A DNA stretch of 64,000 nucleotides from Arthrobacter sp. ov407 (GCF_900102895.1 NZ_FNGD01000006.1:230645-294644); one strand, 5' to 3'; counted from the first letter of the stretch, positions 8,696 through 18,322 are shown. Notes: generated from the sequence alone by a model not told the origin. Program-made: numbers and translations.

Positions 8696-10438
8696 ATGCT
8701 CTGGAAACTGCTCGTCGAATACCTGCGGCCGCAGCGGAGGCTGCTGCTCGCCGTCGTCGTCTTCCAGCTGGCGGCGTCCATCGCCTCGCTCTATCTGCCC
8801 ACCCTGAATGCCGACATCATCGACCAGGGCGTCGCGCGCGGGGACACCGACTACATCCTGCACATCGGCGGGCTGATGCTCATGGTCACCCTGCTGCAGG
8901 TCGCCTGCACCATCGCCGCCGTCTATTTCGGCGCGAAGGCCGCGATGGCGCTGGGCCGGGACGTCCGCGGGGCCATATTCACCCGCGTGGCCGAGTTTTC
9001 CGAGCAGGAAGTCACCCGGTTTGGCCCGCCCAGCCTGATCACCCGCTCCACCAACGATGTCCAGCAGGTCCAGCAGCTGGTCCTGATGTCCGCCACGCTC
9101 ATGGTCACGGCGCCCATGCTCTGCATCGGCGGGGTGATCATGGCCATGCGGCAGGATCTGCAGCTGTCCTGGCTGATCGCGGTCAGCGTGCCTGTGCTGC
9201 TGGCCGCGGTGGGCTCGATCATTATCCGGATGGTGCCGCTGTTCCGGCTAATGCAGGCCCGGATCGACACCGTCAACCGGGTGCTGCGCGAACAGCTCAC
9301 CGGCATCCGCGTGGTGCGGGCCTTCGTCCGGGAGGACGTGGAGACCGCACGTTTTGCCCACGCCAACGAGGACGTCACGGACACCGCGCTGCGCGCCGGC
9401 CGGCTCATGGCGCTCGCGTTTCCCACCGTGATGCTGGTGCTCAACGTCTCCAGCGCGGCCGTGATCTGGTTCGGCGCGTTCCGGATCGAGGACGGGTCCA
9501 TGCAGGTGGGCACCATGATCGCGTTCCTGAGCTACCTCATGCAGATCCTGATGTCCGTCATGATGGCCACGTTCATGGCGATCATGATCCCGCGCGCTGC
9601 GGTCTCGGGGGACCGGATCGGCGAGGTGCTCGGGACCGAATCCAGCGTCCGGCCGCCGCTGCGTCCGGTTTCGCGCGCGGCCGGCCGGGCAGCCCGTGGC
9701 GAGCTGGAGATGCGCGACGTCGGGTTCGCCTACCCGGGTGCCGAGCAGCCGGTGCTCTCGGACGTGAGCTTCACCGCCCGCGCGGGGCAGACGACGGCGA
9801 TCATCGGCAGCACCGGCTCCGGCAAGACCACCTTGGTGAACCTGATGCCGCGGCTCTTCGACGCGACCTCCGGGGCCGTCCGGATTGACGGCGTGGACGT
9901 CCGGGAGCTCCACCCGGACCTGCTGTGGGGGCACATCGGCCTGGTCCCGCAAAAGCCCTACCTGTTCTCCGGCACGGTGCGCAGCAACCTGCTCTACGGC
10001 AAGCCCGACGCCACCGAGGACGAGCTCTGGCGGGCCCTGAGGATTGCCCAGGCGCAGGACTTTGTGGAGGAGCTGGAAGGCGGACTGGATGCACCGATTT
10101 CGCAGGGCGGCACCAACGTCTCCGGCGGCCAGCGGCAACGGCTGGCGATCGCCCGGGCGCTCGTGAAACAGCCCGAGCTGTATATCTTTGACGACTCCTT
10201 CTCCTCGCTGGACACCGCCACGGACGCCCGCCTGCGGCAGGCACTCAAGCAGCACACCGCCGGGGCCACCATGGTGATCATTGCCCAGCGGGTCTCCAGT
10301 ATTGTGGACGCGGACCGGATCCTGGTGCTCGAGCGCGGCAGGATCGTCGCCCACGGCACGCACGAGGAACTGCTGGCGACGTCGGAGACGTACCAGGAGA
10401 TTGTGAACTCCCAGCTCGCAGCGGAGGAGGCAGCATGA
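8696..10438 (+). CDS. ABC exporter half-transporter, degenerate-site subunit
   Basis: 580 residues: six membrane helices (type I ABC exporter fold) then a nucleotide-binding domain. Walker A is GSTGSGKT at residues 371-378 and the signature is canonical (VSGGQRQR, Ser 476). In Walker B (YIFDDS) the expected catalytic Glu is Asp 500. That substitution marks the non-hydrolysing half of heterodimeric exporters such as TM287/288 and BmrCD. The stop overlaps the start of the next half-transporter (ATGA), so both are made together and form one heterodimer. Exported substrate unknown; lipids or drugs are typical. Confidence 0.92.
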   Translation: MLWKLLVEYLRPQRRLLLAVVVFQLAASIASLYLPTLNADIIDQGVARGDTDYILHIGGLMLMVTLLQVACTIAAVYFGAKAAMALGRDVRGAIFTRVAEFSEQEVTRFGPPSLITRSTNDVQQVQQLVLMSATLMVTAPMLCIGGVIMAMRQDLQLSWLIAVSVPVLLAAVGSIIIRMVPLFRLMQARIDTVNRVLREQLTGIRVVRAFVREDVETARFAHANEDVTDTALRAGRLMALAFPTVMLVLNVSSAAVIWFGAFRIEDGSMQVGTMIAFLSYLMQILMSVMMATFMAIMIPRAAVSGDRIGEVLGTESSVRPPLRPVSRAAGRAARGELEMRDVGFAYPGAEQPVLSDVSFTARAGQTTAIIGSTGSGKTTLVNLMPRLFDATSGAVRIDGVDVRELHPDLLWGHIGLVPQKPYLFSGTVRSNLLYGKPDATEDELWRALRIAQAQDFVEELEGGLDAPISQGGTNVSGGQRQRLAIARALVKQPELYIFDDSFSSLDTATDARLRQALKQHTAGATMVIIAQRVSSIVDADRILVLERGRIVAHGTHEELLATSETYQEIVNSQLAAEEAA

Positions 10439-12474
10439 GCCGCACCGACAAGGCGCCGCCGCCGGCCCCCGCCGCCGGGGCACCCTCCGCAACCGCTCCT
10501 GCCGCCGCGCCCGTGGCGCAGGCGCCGCTGCGGATTCCGCGTCCCGCGGGCGGGCCCGGCCGCGGCGGACCGTTTGCCGGGATGAACATCCCGGCGGAGA
10601 AGCCCATGAACTTCGGCCCGTCCGCACGGCGGCTGCTGGGGGAGCTGCGGCCCGAACGGCTGTGGCTGGTGCTGGTGCTGATGCTCGCCGTCGTGAGCGT
10701 GACGTTCTCGGTGATCGGGCCCCGGCTCCTGGGCGAGGGCACCAACCTGATCTTCGCCGGCGTCGTGTCCAAGCAGCTGCCCGCCGGTGAGACCCAGGCC
10801 CAGGTGATCGCCCAGCTGCGCGCCGCCGGGCAGACCCAGCAGGCGGACATGCTCAGCGCCATGACGCTCACACCCGGCACCGGGATCGACTTCACCGCGC
10901 TGGCCACCGTGCTGCTGTGGGCGGTTGCCCTGTACGTGCTGGCCTCGGTGTTCGGCTGGATGCAGGCCTATATCCTCAACGGCGTCGTGCAGCGCACGGT
11001 CTTCCGGCTGCGCGAACGGATCGAGGCGAAGATCAACAGGCTGCCGCTGCGCTACTTCGACTCCGTGCAGCGCGGCGAGCTACTCAGCCGGGTGACCAAC
11101 GACGTCGACAACATCTCCACGAGCCTGCAGCAGTCCATCAGCCAGGCCGTGACCTCGCTGCTGACCGTGGTGGGGGTGCTGGTGATGATGCTCCTGCTCT
11201 CGCCCACGCTGGCGCTGATTGCCCTCGTGACCATTCCGCTGACCCTGGTGACGACGGCGATGATCGCCAAGCGCTCCCAGAAGCTGTTCGTCGCGCAGTG
11301 GAAGCACACCGGCGAGCTGAACGGGCAGATCGAGGAGACGTACACCGGGCACGCGCTCGTGAAGGTGTTCGGCCGGCAGCGCGAGGTGGAGGAGCGGTTC
11401 CGGCAGAAGAACGTGGAGCTGTACCAGGCCAGCTTCGGCGCGCAGTTCATTTCCGGGCTGATCATGCCGGCCATGACGTTCATCGGGAATCTGGTCTATG
11501 TGGGGATCGCCGTGGTGGGCGGGCTGCAGGTGGCCTCCGGGGCGATGCAGCTGGGTGACGTGCAGGCGTTCATCCAGTATTCCCGGCAGTTCACCCAGCC
11601 GCTGGCGCAGCTGGGCTCCATGGCCAACCTGCTGCAGTCCGGCGTGGCCTCGGCCGAGCGGGTATTTGAGCTCCTGGACACCGAGGAACAGGGCCCGGAT
11701 CCGGTCCCGGCTGTCGCGCCTAACGGGGGCCGGGGGCGGCTCGTGTTCGAGGACGTTTCCTTCTCCTACTCCCCGGACAAGCCGCTGATCACGGACCTGA
11801 GCCTCGTGGCCGAGCCGGGCCAGACCGTCGCCATTGTGGGGCACACCGGCGCGGGCAAGACCACCCTGGTGAACCTGATGATGCGCTTCTACGAACTCGA
11901 CGCCGGGCGGATCACGCTCGACGGCGTGGACGTCACCGCGATGACCCGCAACGAGCTGCGCTCGCGGATGGGCATGGTGCTGCAGGACACGTGGCTGTTC
12001 GGCGGCACCATCCGGGACAACATCGCCTACGGCCGCCCCTCGGCCACGGAGGACGAGATCCTGGAGGCCGCACGGGCTACGTACGTTGACCGGTTTGTCC
12101 GGTCCCTGCCGGAGGGCTACGACACCGTGCTCGAGGACGAGGGCGGCAATGTGTCGGCGGGCGAGAAGCAGCTGCTGACTATCGCCCGGGCGTTCCTGGC
12201 CCGGCCGTCGGTGCTGATCCTGGACGAGGCGACGAGTTCGGTGGACACCCGTACCGAGGTGCTGGTGCAGAAGGCGATGAGCGCCCTGCGGTCCGACCGG
12301 ACGAGCTTCGTGATCGCGCACCGCCTGTCCACCATCCGCGACGCCGACCTCATCCTGGTGATGGAATCCGGGCAGATCGTGGAGCAGGGCACGCATGCCC
12401 AGCTGCTGGCCGCCGGCGGGGCTTACGCGGCGCTGTACGCGGCGCAGTTCGCGGCCCCGGTGGCGGAGGTTTAG
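10435..12474 (+). CDS. ABC exporter half-transporter, catalytic-site subunit
   Basis: 679 residues with a Pro/Ala-rich cytoplasmic extension of about 60 residues, six membrane helices with a long first external loop, and a nucleotide-binding domain. Walker A GHTGAGKT begins at residue 469, and Walker B LILDEAT keeps the catalytic Glu (E598). Its signature motif is atypical, VSAGEKQ instead of LSGGQ. This is the mirror image of its partner: one composite ATP site uses this protein's Walker B with the partner's good signature, the other is degenerate on both sides. Translationally coupled to the upstream gene. Confidence 0.92.
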   Translation: MSRTDKAPPPAPAAGAPSATAPAAAPVAQAPLRIPRPAGGPGRGGPFAGMNIPAEKPMNFGPSARRLLGELRPERLWLVLVLMLAVVSVTFSVIGPRLLGEGTNLIFAGVVSKQLPAGETQAQVIAQLRAAGQTQQADMLSAMTLTPGTGIDFTALATVLLWAVALYVLASVFGWMQAYILNGVVQRTVFRLRERIEAKINRLPLRYFDSVQRGELLSRVTNDVDNISTSLQQSISQAVTSLLTVVGVLVMMLLLSPTLALIALVTIPLTLVTTAMIAKRSQKLFVAQWKHTGELNGQIEETYTGHALVKVFGRQREVEERFRQKNVELYQASFGAQFISGLIMPAMTFIGNLVYVGIAVVGGLQVASGAMQLGDVQAFIQYSRQFTQPLAQLGSMANLLQSGVASAERVFELLDTEEQGPDPVPAVAPNGGRGRLVFEDVSFSYSPDKPLITDLSLVAEPGQTVAIVGHTGAGKTTLVNLMMRFYELDAGRITLDGVDVTAMTRNELRSRMGMVLQDTWLFGGTIRDNIAYGRPSATEDEILEAARATYVDRFVRSLPEGYDTVLEDEGGNVSAGEKQLLTIARAFLARPSVLILDEATSSVDTRTEVLVQKAMSALRSDRTSFVIAHRLSTIRDADLILVMESGQIVEQGTHAQLLAAGGAYAALYAAQFAAPVAEV

Positions 12475-12640
12475 ACGTTGGGCGACGGCGGGGGGGGCCG
12501 CCTCGACCGAGGCAACGGACGGCGTGTCGGCCGTCTTGTGTCTGCCATTCGATGACCGCTTATGCCCTTCAGGCTGATTGCGGCGCGCCGGGCAGTGCGT
12601 CTGGAAAGCCGAACGCCTACAACTGCACCGACTTAGCGGA

Positions 12641-13561
12641 TCACAGGCGATCGAGGGCGTGGTGCTCAGGGAAACCCATGTGTTTCAGCAAATCCTTGTG
12701 TTGAGAGAGCAACTGCAGGCAGCGTTCTTCAAAGTCCGATTTTGAACCGGCACGCCGGGTCAAGTAGCTCAGCAACACCAAGGTCTGAAAAATCCTGTAG
12801 GTGTCAGTTTCCCCGACACGAATGGAAATCTCATGCGTCGGACTCTTCATCGTGGCCAGCTTCTCAACTACTTGGCGATTCCAGAGTCGGCCGTGATGGG
12901 CGCAGATATTGCGTGTGTAGCTCAGATGCCGAACAGCTGTGTTGAAGTAGTCCTGCGGGAGGCCGAAGGTGCCGGCGATCTGCTTGACATACGATTGCTC
13001 CTTGAGATTGGACATCATTTTCGAGAGAAGTCCAAAGCTCGCGCACTCAACGACGACCCAAATAGGTGGCTCCATGGCGCTGTATTTGTCGTTGTGATGC
13101 TTCATGAAGGGCTCTTTGGACCGTTGGCGTTCCTCATCCAACCGCTGCATGCAATCCTGGTAATCGCCGAACCGTCTGAAGTGGCGCTCCAATGCGTAGC
13201 CCGTAGGCGAGAGCTTCTCAGCCAGCTTATAGGCTAGAGCAGCTCGAAACTCGACTTCGAACTCTGCTATGGCAGTGCCGACGAGTAGGCGTAAGTGCTG
13301 GTCAAACTCGTAGATGCGGCGCACCTGTATCAAAGATGTTCCTGCCTTGAAGCTGTTGTCGCCAGCAGCAGGGTCCACCTGAAATGGGCGGAGGTACCCG
13401 GAGAGACGGAAATAGTTTGTCCTGTGTAGAAAGGCAGCCGCCTGCGTGCGATCGTCGATCTCTAGGCCGCGAGCCAGCAGCGTGTCGCACTGCTCCTCTA
13501 ATGTGAGGAACGGCTTGGACGACGGTGGAGAGGGTGGCGACGGAGGCGGACCTGGCTTCAT
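12641..13561 (-). CDS. Abi family (Abi_2) HEPN-type abortive infection protein
   Basis: 306 residues from the ATG at 13561 (MKPGPPPSPP). A short Pro-rich N-terminus is followed by the Abi_2 family core: RTNYFRLSGYLRPF near residue 47, a long helical region IYEFDQHLRLLVGTAIAEFE, and RNICAHHGRLWNR toward the C-terminus. The R-x4-H arrangement in RNICAH is the catalytic signature of HEPN ribonucleases. AbiD/AbiF relatives give phage abortive infection. Its G+C is visibly lower than that of the exporter genes next door. It sits beside the HerA-SIR2 pair, so the region reads as a defence island. No obvious Shine-Dalgarno sequence. Confidence 0.85.
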   Translation of the reverse strand: MKPGPPPSPPSPPSSKPFLTLEEQCDTLLARGLEIDDRTQAAAFLHRTNYFRLSGYLRPFQVDPAAGDNSFKAGTSLIQVRRIYEFDQHLRLLVGTAIAEFEVEFRAALAYKLAEKLSPTGYALERHFRRFGDYQDCMQRLDEERQRSKEPFMKHHNDKYSAMEPPIWVVVECASFGLLSKMMSNLKEQSYVKQIAGTFGLPQDYFNTAVRHLSYTRNICAHHGRLWNRQVVEKLATMKSPTHEISIRVGETDTYRIFQTLVLLSYLTRRAGSKSDFEERCLQLLSQHKDLLKHMGFPEHHALDRL

Positions 13562-14131
13562 AGGGAGAAGCCTATGTGGACCCAGGTTAAAGAAAAAACC
13601 CGCCGATGTTGAGGATCTTCGAATGCCAATTGACCAGTTCGTTGTGGTCGACTTGTGATTCCGGAGACTAGCCCTGGCGGGGATTTGTTCCCCAAATCTA
13701 CGCATGTTTCCGCGAGGGAGCAAATGCGGTCTCCTCGCATTTGGTGCACATCGCGGCAAGGTCTTGTCATTGTTCACACTGCCATCGGTGAACGCCGGGC
13801 AGATTGTGGGGCAGGGACGCATGCGGAGCCACTGGCTGCGGCGGAGTGTGATCGGCGCTGCATGCAGCGAAGTTCGCGGCTCCGCTGGCAGGGATTTAAC
13901 GTTAAACTTCTCGACTGCGAGATGGGACCCGCAAGTGGACGATCCATGGTGAGATAGGACGGTAGCCTCACCGTGAACGTTTACATATGCCCTGTGATCG
14001 TCGTCCGCCCACGCGGGACTGGCTGGCTGGCCGCCTGACCTGCTGGCGGATAGCGAGCCTGGTCAGATCCTATCGACTGACTTGCTGGCCGTTTCTGAGG
14101 CCGCCGTGCGTCTGATGCGCAATAGGCAAGG
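13562..14131. other. Non-coding stretch inside the defence island
   Basis: About 570 bases between the Abi gene start and the HerA stop, both on the minus strand. Short open frames on both strands lack coding character. A perfect 12-bp palindrome, TTTAACGTTAAA, lies at 13895-13906 about 330 bp upstream of the Abi start and could be an operator. No terminator hairpin with a U-run was found. Confidence 0.4.
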
Positions 14132-15973
14132 TTACAAATCGGCCGTTAGCATCTGGCCGCCGTCAGAAGAGGCTACATTGTTCGATCCTTCTCCCTCGAG
14201 AGGCGCTGCTGTCGTGCCCTTGTCATGGATGCTTTCGCCTCCGTCATCCGCTCTAGTCCTCCTGCGGACCCACCCCGTTTCATACTTGGGTCCTTCGGAT
14301 TCGGGAGGGAAGACAGGCCTAGTGACCCTGACGCTCACGGGCACAGGGAAATCTACGCCCATGAATATGGCCTCTCCGGGCACGAGACCGGGCAAGAGCT
14401 TCATGGCCGACATATCCAACTCGGCCGCTGCTTCTTCGACGCGTTGTCGATCCCGTCCGTCGGCGAGTCTATGAACGATAAGCATGCCTACCTGACTGAG
14501 GACGGCAGTAGGAAGGTCGCCGGGTCTCTGCGTCGCTAAGCAAACAGTCAGGCCATATTTCCGACCTTCCTTTGCTATCAGATCAAACGCGTCTAAATGA
14601 GCTGTTACTTCATCCCCCACGGTCACATTGAAGAATTGATGGGCTTCATCTAGTCCGACGACAATAGGATTTTCCCTGAAGTCGCCGCGTCTCGCCATCA
14701 ATAGAAGAGTATGCCCAATAACATTGACAAGAATCTCCCTGAGGCTGTGGCTAAAGGTTAAGTTACGAAGCGAAATTCGAAAAATACCCGGTTTGTTACT
14801 GTGTATCCATTCCGACAGGACCTTTAGTAAGCTGGGGCTCTGAAGGTCATCGCCGATGACGGACATAATTTCCGGAGTCTGGATCAAGTCGTCAATCCGG
14901 CCTACAAGACTGCTGATGTAGCCCTGCGAGTTGTTGTCGACACCGCCAAACTTCTCTGGTGAGTTCTTATCGGTGGGCCAAACACATTCTTCCATCACTT
15001 GGTTCGACAGTGCTCTCAAGTCAAATTCCCCGAATGGGTTTTCAATGTGAGTAATGAGCTCACGAGCCACCGTTTCAAATGCTAGGCGGTTCTGGCTGGC
15101 TTTTGAAAGCCTCCCCGGGACGGCCATGTGCCCGTGAAGTCCGTTGGCCGCAATCCGGGCCGGGTCAGTAGCAGCGAGGATGCGATGCATCCGAAGTGAT
15201 CGTACGGCCGCCCGCAGTTTGGGTAACTGCGATCCTCCAGAAGGTGCAATGAATGCATTTCGATCCGTTTCCCGCATGTGCCAATGCGGCAGAGATACGG
15301 ATGTTGCGTTCGGTTCATTTGCGTTGCCGCCCAGAGCAACGTGCACGGCCGACTTACCTAGACTTCCAAATTCGCCAGTAGCGTCAATCAAGATCATGCG
15401 CCCGCCCTGATCCAGGATGCTGGACGCGAGGTGGGCAAGCGTCCAGCTCTTGCCAGAACCTGTGGCTCCCACGACCGCCGTGTGTCGGCCGAAGAGTTTC
15501 TGGGTTGAGATACTTACATTAATTCCGTTGCCGACTGCCAGCGTCCCCATATCGATGCCGTAATCCGGCACTCCGGTCGAGTCGCCGGCGATTACGGCCG
15601 ACACTGTGTCCTCGCTCGCTACAAAGACACGATCGCCAAGGCGCGGATATGCGGCTATGCCGCGCTTCGCATTCCCAGAGTGATCCACAGACGACAGAAG
15701 TTGAAGTCGACCCTCGTTGCGTGGCGCGGAACCCTCTATCTGCCCTCGACTCGAGCGTTCGCCGCCAGATCCTATGACCTCAACGAGCCGGCCAAAAATC
15801 CCGAGTCCAGCGACCTCCACGACGAGGAATTCTCCGACCTCGCCGAAACCAAGCCTTTGGCCAAAATGAATGCCAGGAAGATCACTTGCCAAGGGGAGGG
15901 TGACGTGCACAAAAGAACCTTCGACCCTCGATACAGTCCCTGCGAGTCGGTCTTGGGAGAACATGTGGAGCAT
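14132..15973 (-). CDS. herA: HerA-type ATPase/translocase of a SIR2-HerA defence system
   Basis: 613 residues: an N-terminal HAS-barrel-like beta domain (about 1-120), then a RecA-like ATPase. Walker A is GATGSGKSWTLAHLA, Walker B is GLDEAHQFF, and a sensor/arginine region reads ATQRPGDLP. HerA proteins are hexameric DNA translocases. When encoded next to SIR2 proteins they form a supramolecular anti-phage complex that depletes NAD+ or cuts DNA. The ATG overlaps the SIR2 stop by one base (TAATG), so the two are coupled. Lower G+C than flanking genes suggests acquisition by transfer. Confidence 0.88.
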   Translation of the reverse strand: MLHMFSQDRLAGTVSRVEGSFVHVTLPLASDLPGIHFGQRLGFGEVGEFLVVEVAGLGIFGRLVEVIGSGGERSSRGQIEGSAPRNEGRLQLLSSVDHSGNAKRGIAAYPRLGDRVFVASEDTVSAVIAGDSTGVPDYGIDMGTLAVGNGINVSISTQKLFGRHTAVVGATGSGKSWTLAHLASSILDQGGRMILIDATGEFGSLGKSAVHVALGGNANEPNATSVSLPHWHMRETDRNAFIAPSGGSQLPKLRAAVRSLRMHRILAATDPARIAANGLHGHMAVPGRLSKASQNRLAFETVARELITHIENPFGEFDLRALSNQVMEECVWPTDKNSPEKFGGVDNNSQGYISSLVGRIDDLIQTPEIMSVIGDDLQSPSLLKVLSEWIHSNKPGIFRISLRNLTFSHSLREILVNVIGHTLLLMARRGDFRENPIVVGLDEAHQFFNVTVGDEVTAHLDAFDLIAKEGRKYGLTVCLATQRPGDLPTAVLSQVGMLIVHRLADGRDRQRVEEAAAELDMSAMKLLPGLVPGEAIFMGVDFPVPVSVRVTRPVFPPESEGPKYETGWVRRRTRADDGGESIHDKGTTAAPLEGEGSNNVASSDGGQMLTADL

Positions 15974-17085
15974 TACATGGCTCCAGTTTCGTCCACGCGT
16001 GAAATGCGTTCAGCATGCGCCTGTCGCTCGTCGAACTCCGACGCGTCCGGCATTAGTCGCACAAGATCATTAAAGGTCCCATCAATCAGGGTCAACCGAT
16101 GGTCACCGTCCATAGCAAGCTTCTCAAGCCACGCGATTGACTGACTTCGTTTGGCTTCATTTCTGATTGCAGGATCGACGACTAGCAACCGCAACCCGAC
16201 GTTGCTTCTGACGGCAGCCTCGATGGGGGCGGCGATATGTTCGTCATTGAATCCGAATCCAACGACGAGGAGGGCAACGTTCGGCAAGCGAAGGGCCATC
16301 TGGAACCGGGACATCATCTCGAGGTAGGGCTGGCGAAAGCTCATCTGGTACTTGTTGGCCGCGGGGTAGATGAGCACGGGGTCATTGGGGCGCCCCTCAA
16401 TCCTTTTTGCTGCGGCACCGTTCCTCTCCCAGTCCACCGATCCGTGCAGCTTGAGGAGATGCAAGACATTTTCTTCCAAAACGAGTCTGTCGTTGGGGCC
16501 ACGACGAACAAAATCGATATCGAAAGCCGTACCATCAAACTCGCGGTGGGCTGCGAGCCCAAAACCATCGATCAGGTGAAAGCGGGAGCGCGCGGCCGCC
16601 ACTTCGAATGCCAGGTCGTAGTTGGTGGTGAAAAGCTTCGTGCGCTGCAATCGAGACGACCTGCGGCCGATCTTTCGGAGAAACATCTGGTGCATGTCGA
16701 GGGAAGTAGCATCGTCAACAAAACTGCATGCCTCGAGAATGACACTTTCGGCTTCGTTTAGAAATGAGCCGAGGTTTATATTGGCTTCATATACACTCAA
16801 GCGAGCCTGAATGTGTGACAAAAGATGCTCAATGTTTTCTGACTCGATGAGGTCACGAGATAGATCTTTTGTTGCGGCCGCAAATGTCGGAAGAGACTGA
16901 ACCTTTTGCCAAAGGTTCCACATCGTAGGTGCTTTCCGATCCCCAATTTTAGGGATTCCGAGTGATGTTCCCAGTCCAGTTAGGACAACCAACGAGTCGC
17001 TGTTGATGGCACGGAGCAATTCAATTTGGAGCTCCTGGCGTTCGGCGGCTGCAGCGATGGCAACTTCTTCGCCTTCGTCCGACAT
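15973..17085 (-). CDS. SIR2-domain NADase-like effector of a SIR2-HerA defence system
   Basis: 370 residues from the ATG at 17085; an in-frame extension up to 17289 is possible but unlike the family. SIR2-fold motifs are visible: VVLTGLGTSLGIP (the GAG-type nucleotide loop, residues 33-45), FTTNYDLAFE with the conserved Asn-x-Asp, LLKLHGSVDW with the catalytic His, and VVGFGFNDEHI near the C-terminus. In defence systems such SIR2 domains hydrolyse NAD+ on phage infection to abort growth. It is the first gene of a two-gene operon with HerA directly downstream, which is the known order for SIR2-HerA. Which nuclease or NADase activity dominates is not readable. Confidence 0.88.
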   Translation of the reverse strand: MSDEGEEVAIAAAAERQELQIELLRAINSDSLVVLTGLGTSLGIPKIGDRKAPTMWNLWQKVQSLPTFAAATKDLSRDLIESENIEHLLSHIQARLSVYEANINLGSFLNEAESVILEACSFVDDATSLDMHQMFLRKIGRRSSRLQRTKLFTTNYDLAFEVAAARSRFHLIDGFGLAAHREFDGTAFDIDFVRRGPNDRLVLEENVLHLLKLHGSVDWERNGAAAKRIEGRPNDPVLIYPAANKYQMSFRQPYLEMMSRFQMALRLPNVALLVVGFGFNDEHIAAPIEAAVRSNVGLRLLVVDPAIRNEAKRSQSIAWLEKLAMDGDHRLTLIDGTFNDLVRLMPDASEFDERQAHAERISRVDETGAM

Positions 17086-17636
17086 AGTCAGTTCAACCCA
17101 ATCTCGGCTTTTACCTCGCAATGCTGCACCCGGACCCGATCCGGCATCTTTCGTATCAGCCGCCACGTCCGCGTTCAGCGGCACTTCGGTGGCGCTGCTC
17201 GGGTGTTCACCCTGGCTAGGCACGGATTGCCACCTCTGCGACAAGCGGCTTGACCTGCTCAACCAGCAATTCCACGGCTTTCTCCTCAAATCGGGCCTAA
17301 TTCAGTCGAGAGTGTTGGTCGTTATGGCCTCGTAACAGCCATAAGGATCCACTCGATTACTGTTCGCTCAAAATCTACCTGAGCGCGCGACGGCTACGGA
17401 GTTCGCGCGGCCAAGTGCACGCCCTAAGTCAGCTCCACCAGGCATGGCTGCAGCAGTAGAGAACACATCGTTCGTACTTGCCAATGGCAATCACCCTGCC
17501 GGTGATGAGGATCCGCATACGGCTCATCGTGAATAGCGGTCCGGCTCCAGCAAAACACACCGCACGTCCCGAGGCTACTCAATTCTGCAGTCGTCTTTCG
17601 GGACCTGGAGCCAGTTGGGTTGTGTGGTCCGACGAC
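17086..17636. other. Upstream region of the defence operon, no gene called
   Basis: About 550 bases between the SIR2 start and the 3' end of the TetR gene. It must contain the SIR2-HerA promoter. A 19-codon minus-strand frame (17216-17275, GTG start after GAGGAG) is the only small frame with a good ribosome site, but it has no recognisable relatives. The segment 17336-17640 has mixed base composition and nothing I recognise. Confidence 0.35.
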
Positions 17637-18254
17637 CTAAGCCTCCGGCACCCGCAGCACCCCCACCGCCGCCACCAAGTACGGCGTCGGGTCCGGGTCC
17701 GTTCCCGCGGCCCACTGCATCCAGGCCTCGAACGTCGCGCCGATCAGCGCGGCACACAGGTACCTCGCGACGTCCTCGCTGACCCCGGCCGCAACTAGGT
17801 AGGCCCGGGTCCGCTCCCGCTGCGGCGTCAGGGACTCATAGCTCCGGCTGGCGAGCTCGGGGTGTTCGGCGATCAGCCGCAGCCGGCCGCGCGTGACCGC
17901 GAGGTCGGGCAAAACGGCAACCCCGGCGACGGCCGCCTCGCGCAGCCCCGCCAGGACGTCGCCGTCGGAAGCACCACCGCGCGCTGAATCCAGCACCCGG
18001 CCGGAGGTCTCGACCACCGGCTCCATGCCGCCCCAGACGAGCTCGGCCTTGCTGGAGAAGTAGCGGTACAGGCTCTTGCGCCCGATCCCCGCCTCGCGCG
18101 CGATGTCCTCCATGGAGGTCTGCTCATAGCCGCGCTCGGCGAACAGCTGCAGCGCGATGGCGGCCACGGCGTCGGGATCAATCGTCACCGGGCGCCCGGC
18201 GGGGCGCGGAACGGCGGTCGTCAAAGCATCCGAAGGCATCCCACCAGTATTCAC
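17637..18254 (-). CDS. TetR/AcrR-family repressor
   Basis: 205 residues (or 200 if the ATG at 18239 is used; neither start has a well-spaced ribosome site). The N-terminal helix-turn-helix is clear: [19 protein letters not shown] followed by [19 protein letters not shown]. The C-terminal ligand domain is unassigned. It is transcribed divergently from an SDR gene with a perfect 7+7 palindrome between the two, the standard layout for a repressor of itself and its neighbour. The inducer is probably the SDR substrate, but that is inference. Confidence 0.9.
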   Translation of the reverse strand: MNTGGMPSDALTTAVPRPAGRPVTIDPDAVAAIALQLFAERGYEQTSMEDIAREAGIGRKSLYRYFSSKAELVWGGMEPVVETSGRVLDSARGGASDGDVLAGLREAAVAGVAVLPDLAVTRGRLRLIAEHPELASRSYESLTPQRERTRAYLVAAGVSEDVARYLCAALIGATFEAWMQWAAGTDPDPTPYLVAAVGVLRVPEA

Positions 18255-18263
18255 TCTTCCATA

Positions 18264-18280
18264 ATGACACGGAGTGTCAT
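18264..18280. promoter_or_regulatory. Palindromic operator between TetR and SDR genes
   Basis: ATGACAC, a 3-base spacer, then GTGTCAT: perfect 7-bp arms. The site lies 10 bp upstream of the repressor start and about 43 bp upstream of the SDR start, so one bound dimer could shut both promoters. Size and position fit TetR-family operators. Confidence 0.75.
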
Positions 18281-18322
18281 AAAGTGGGCTGCATCACCGT
18301 CAGCAACGTCTGGAAGGACATC

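Noticed and set aside
12490..12500. Run of consecutive G bases after the ABC exporter
   Set aside because: Could be a sequencing-sensitive homopolymer in non-coding DNA; no frame depends on it.
13895..13906. TTTAACGTTAAA palindrome as an attachment site
   Set aside because: Single copy, no integrase nearby and no direct repeat on the other side of the island; at most an operator.
17216..17275. 19-codon frame with a good ribosome site upstream of SIR2
   Set aside because: Too short, no relatives recognised, and it overlaps a possible N-terminal extension of SIR2; kept only as a note.
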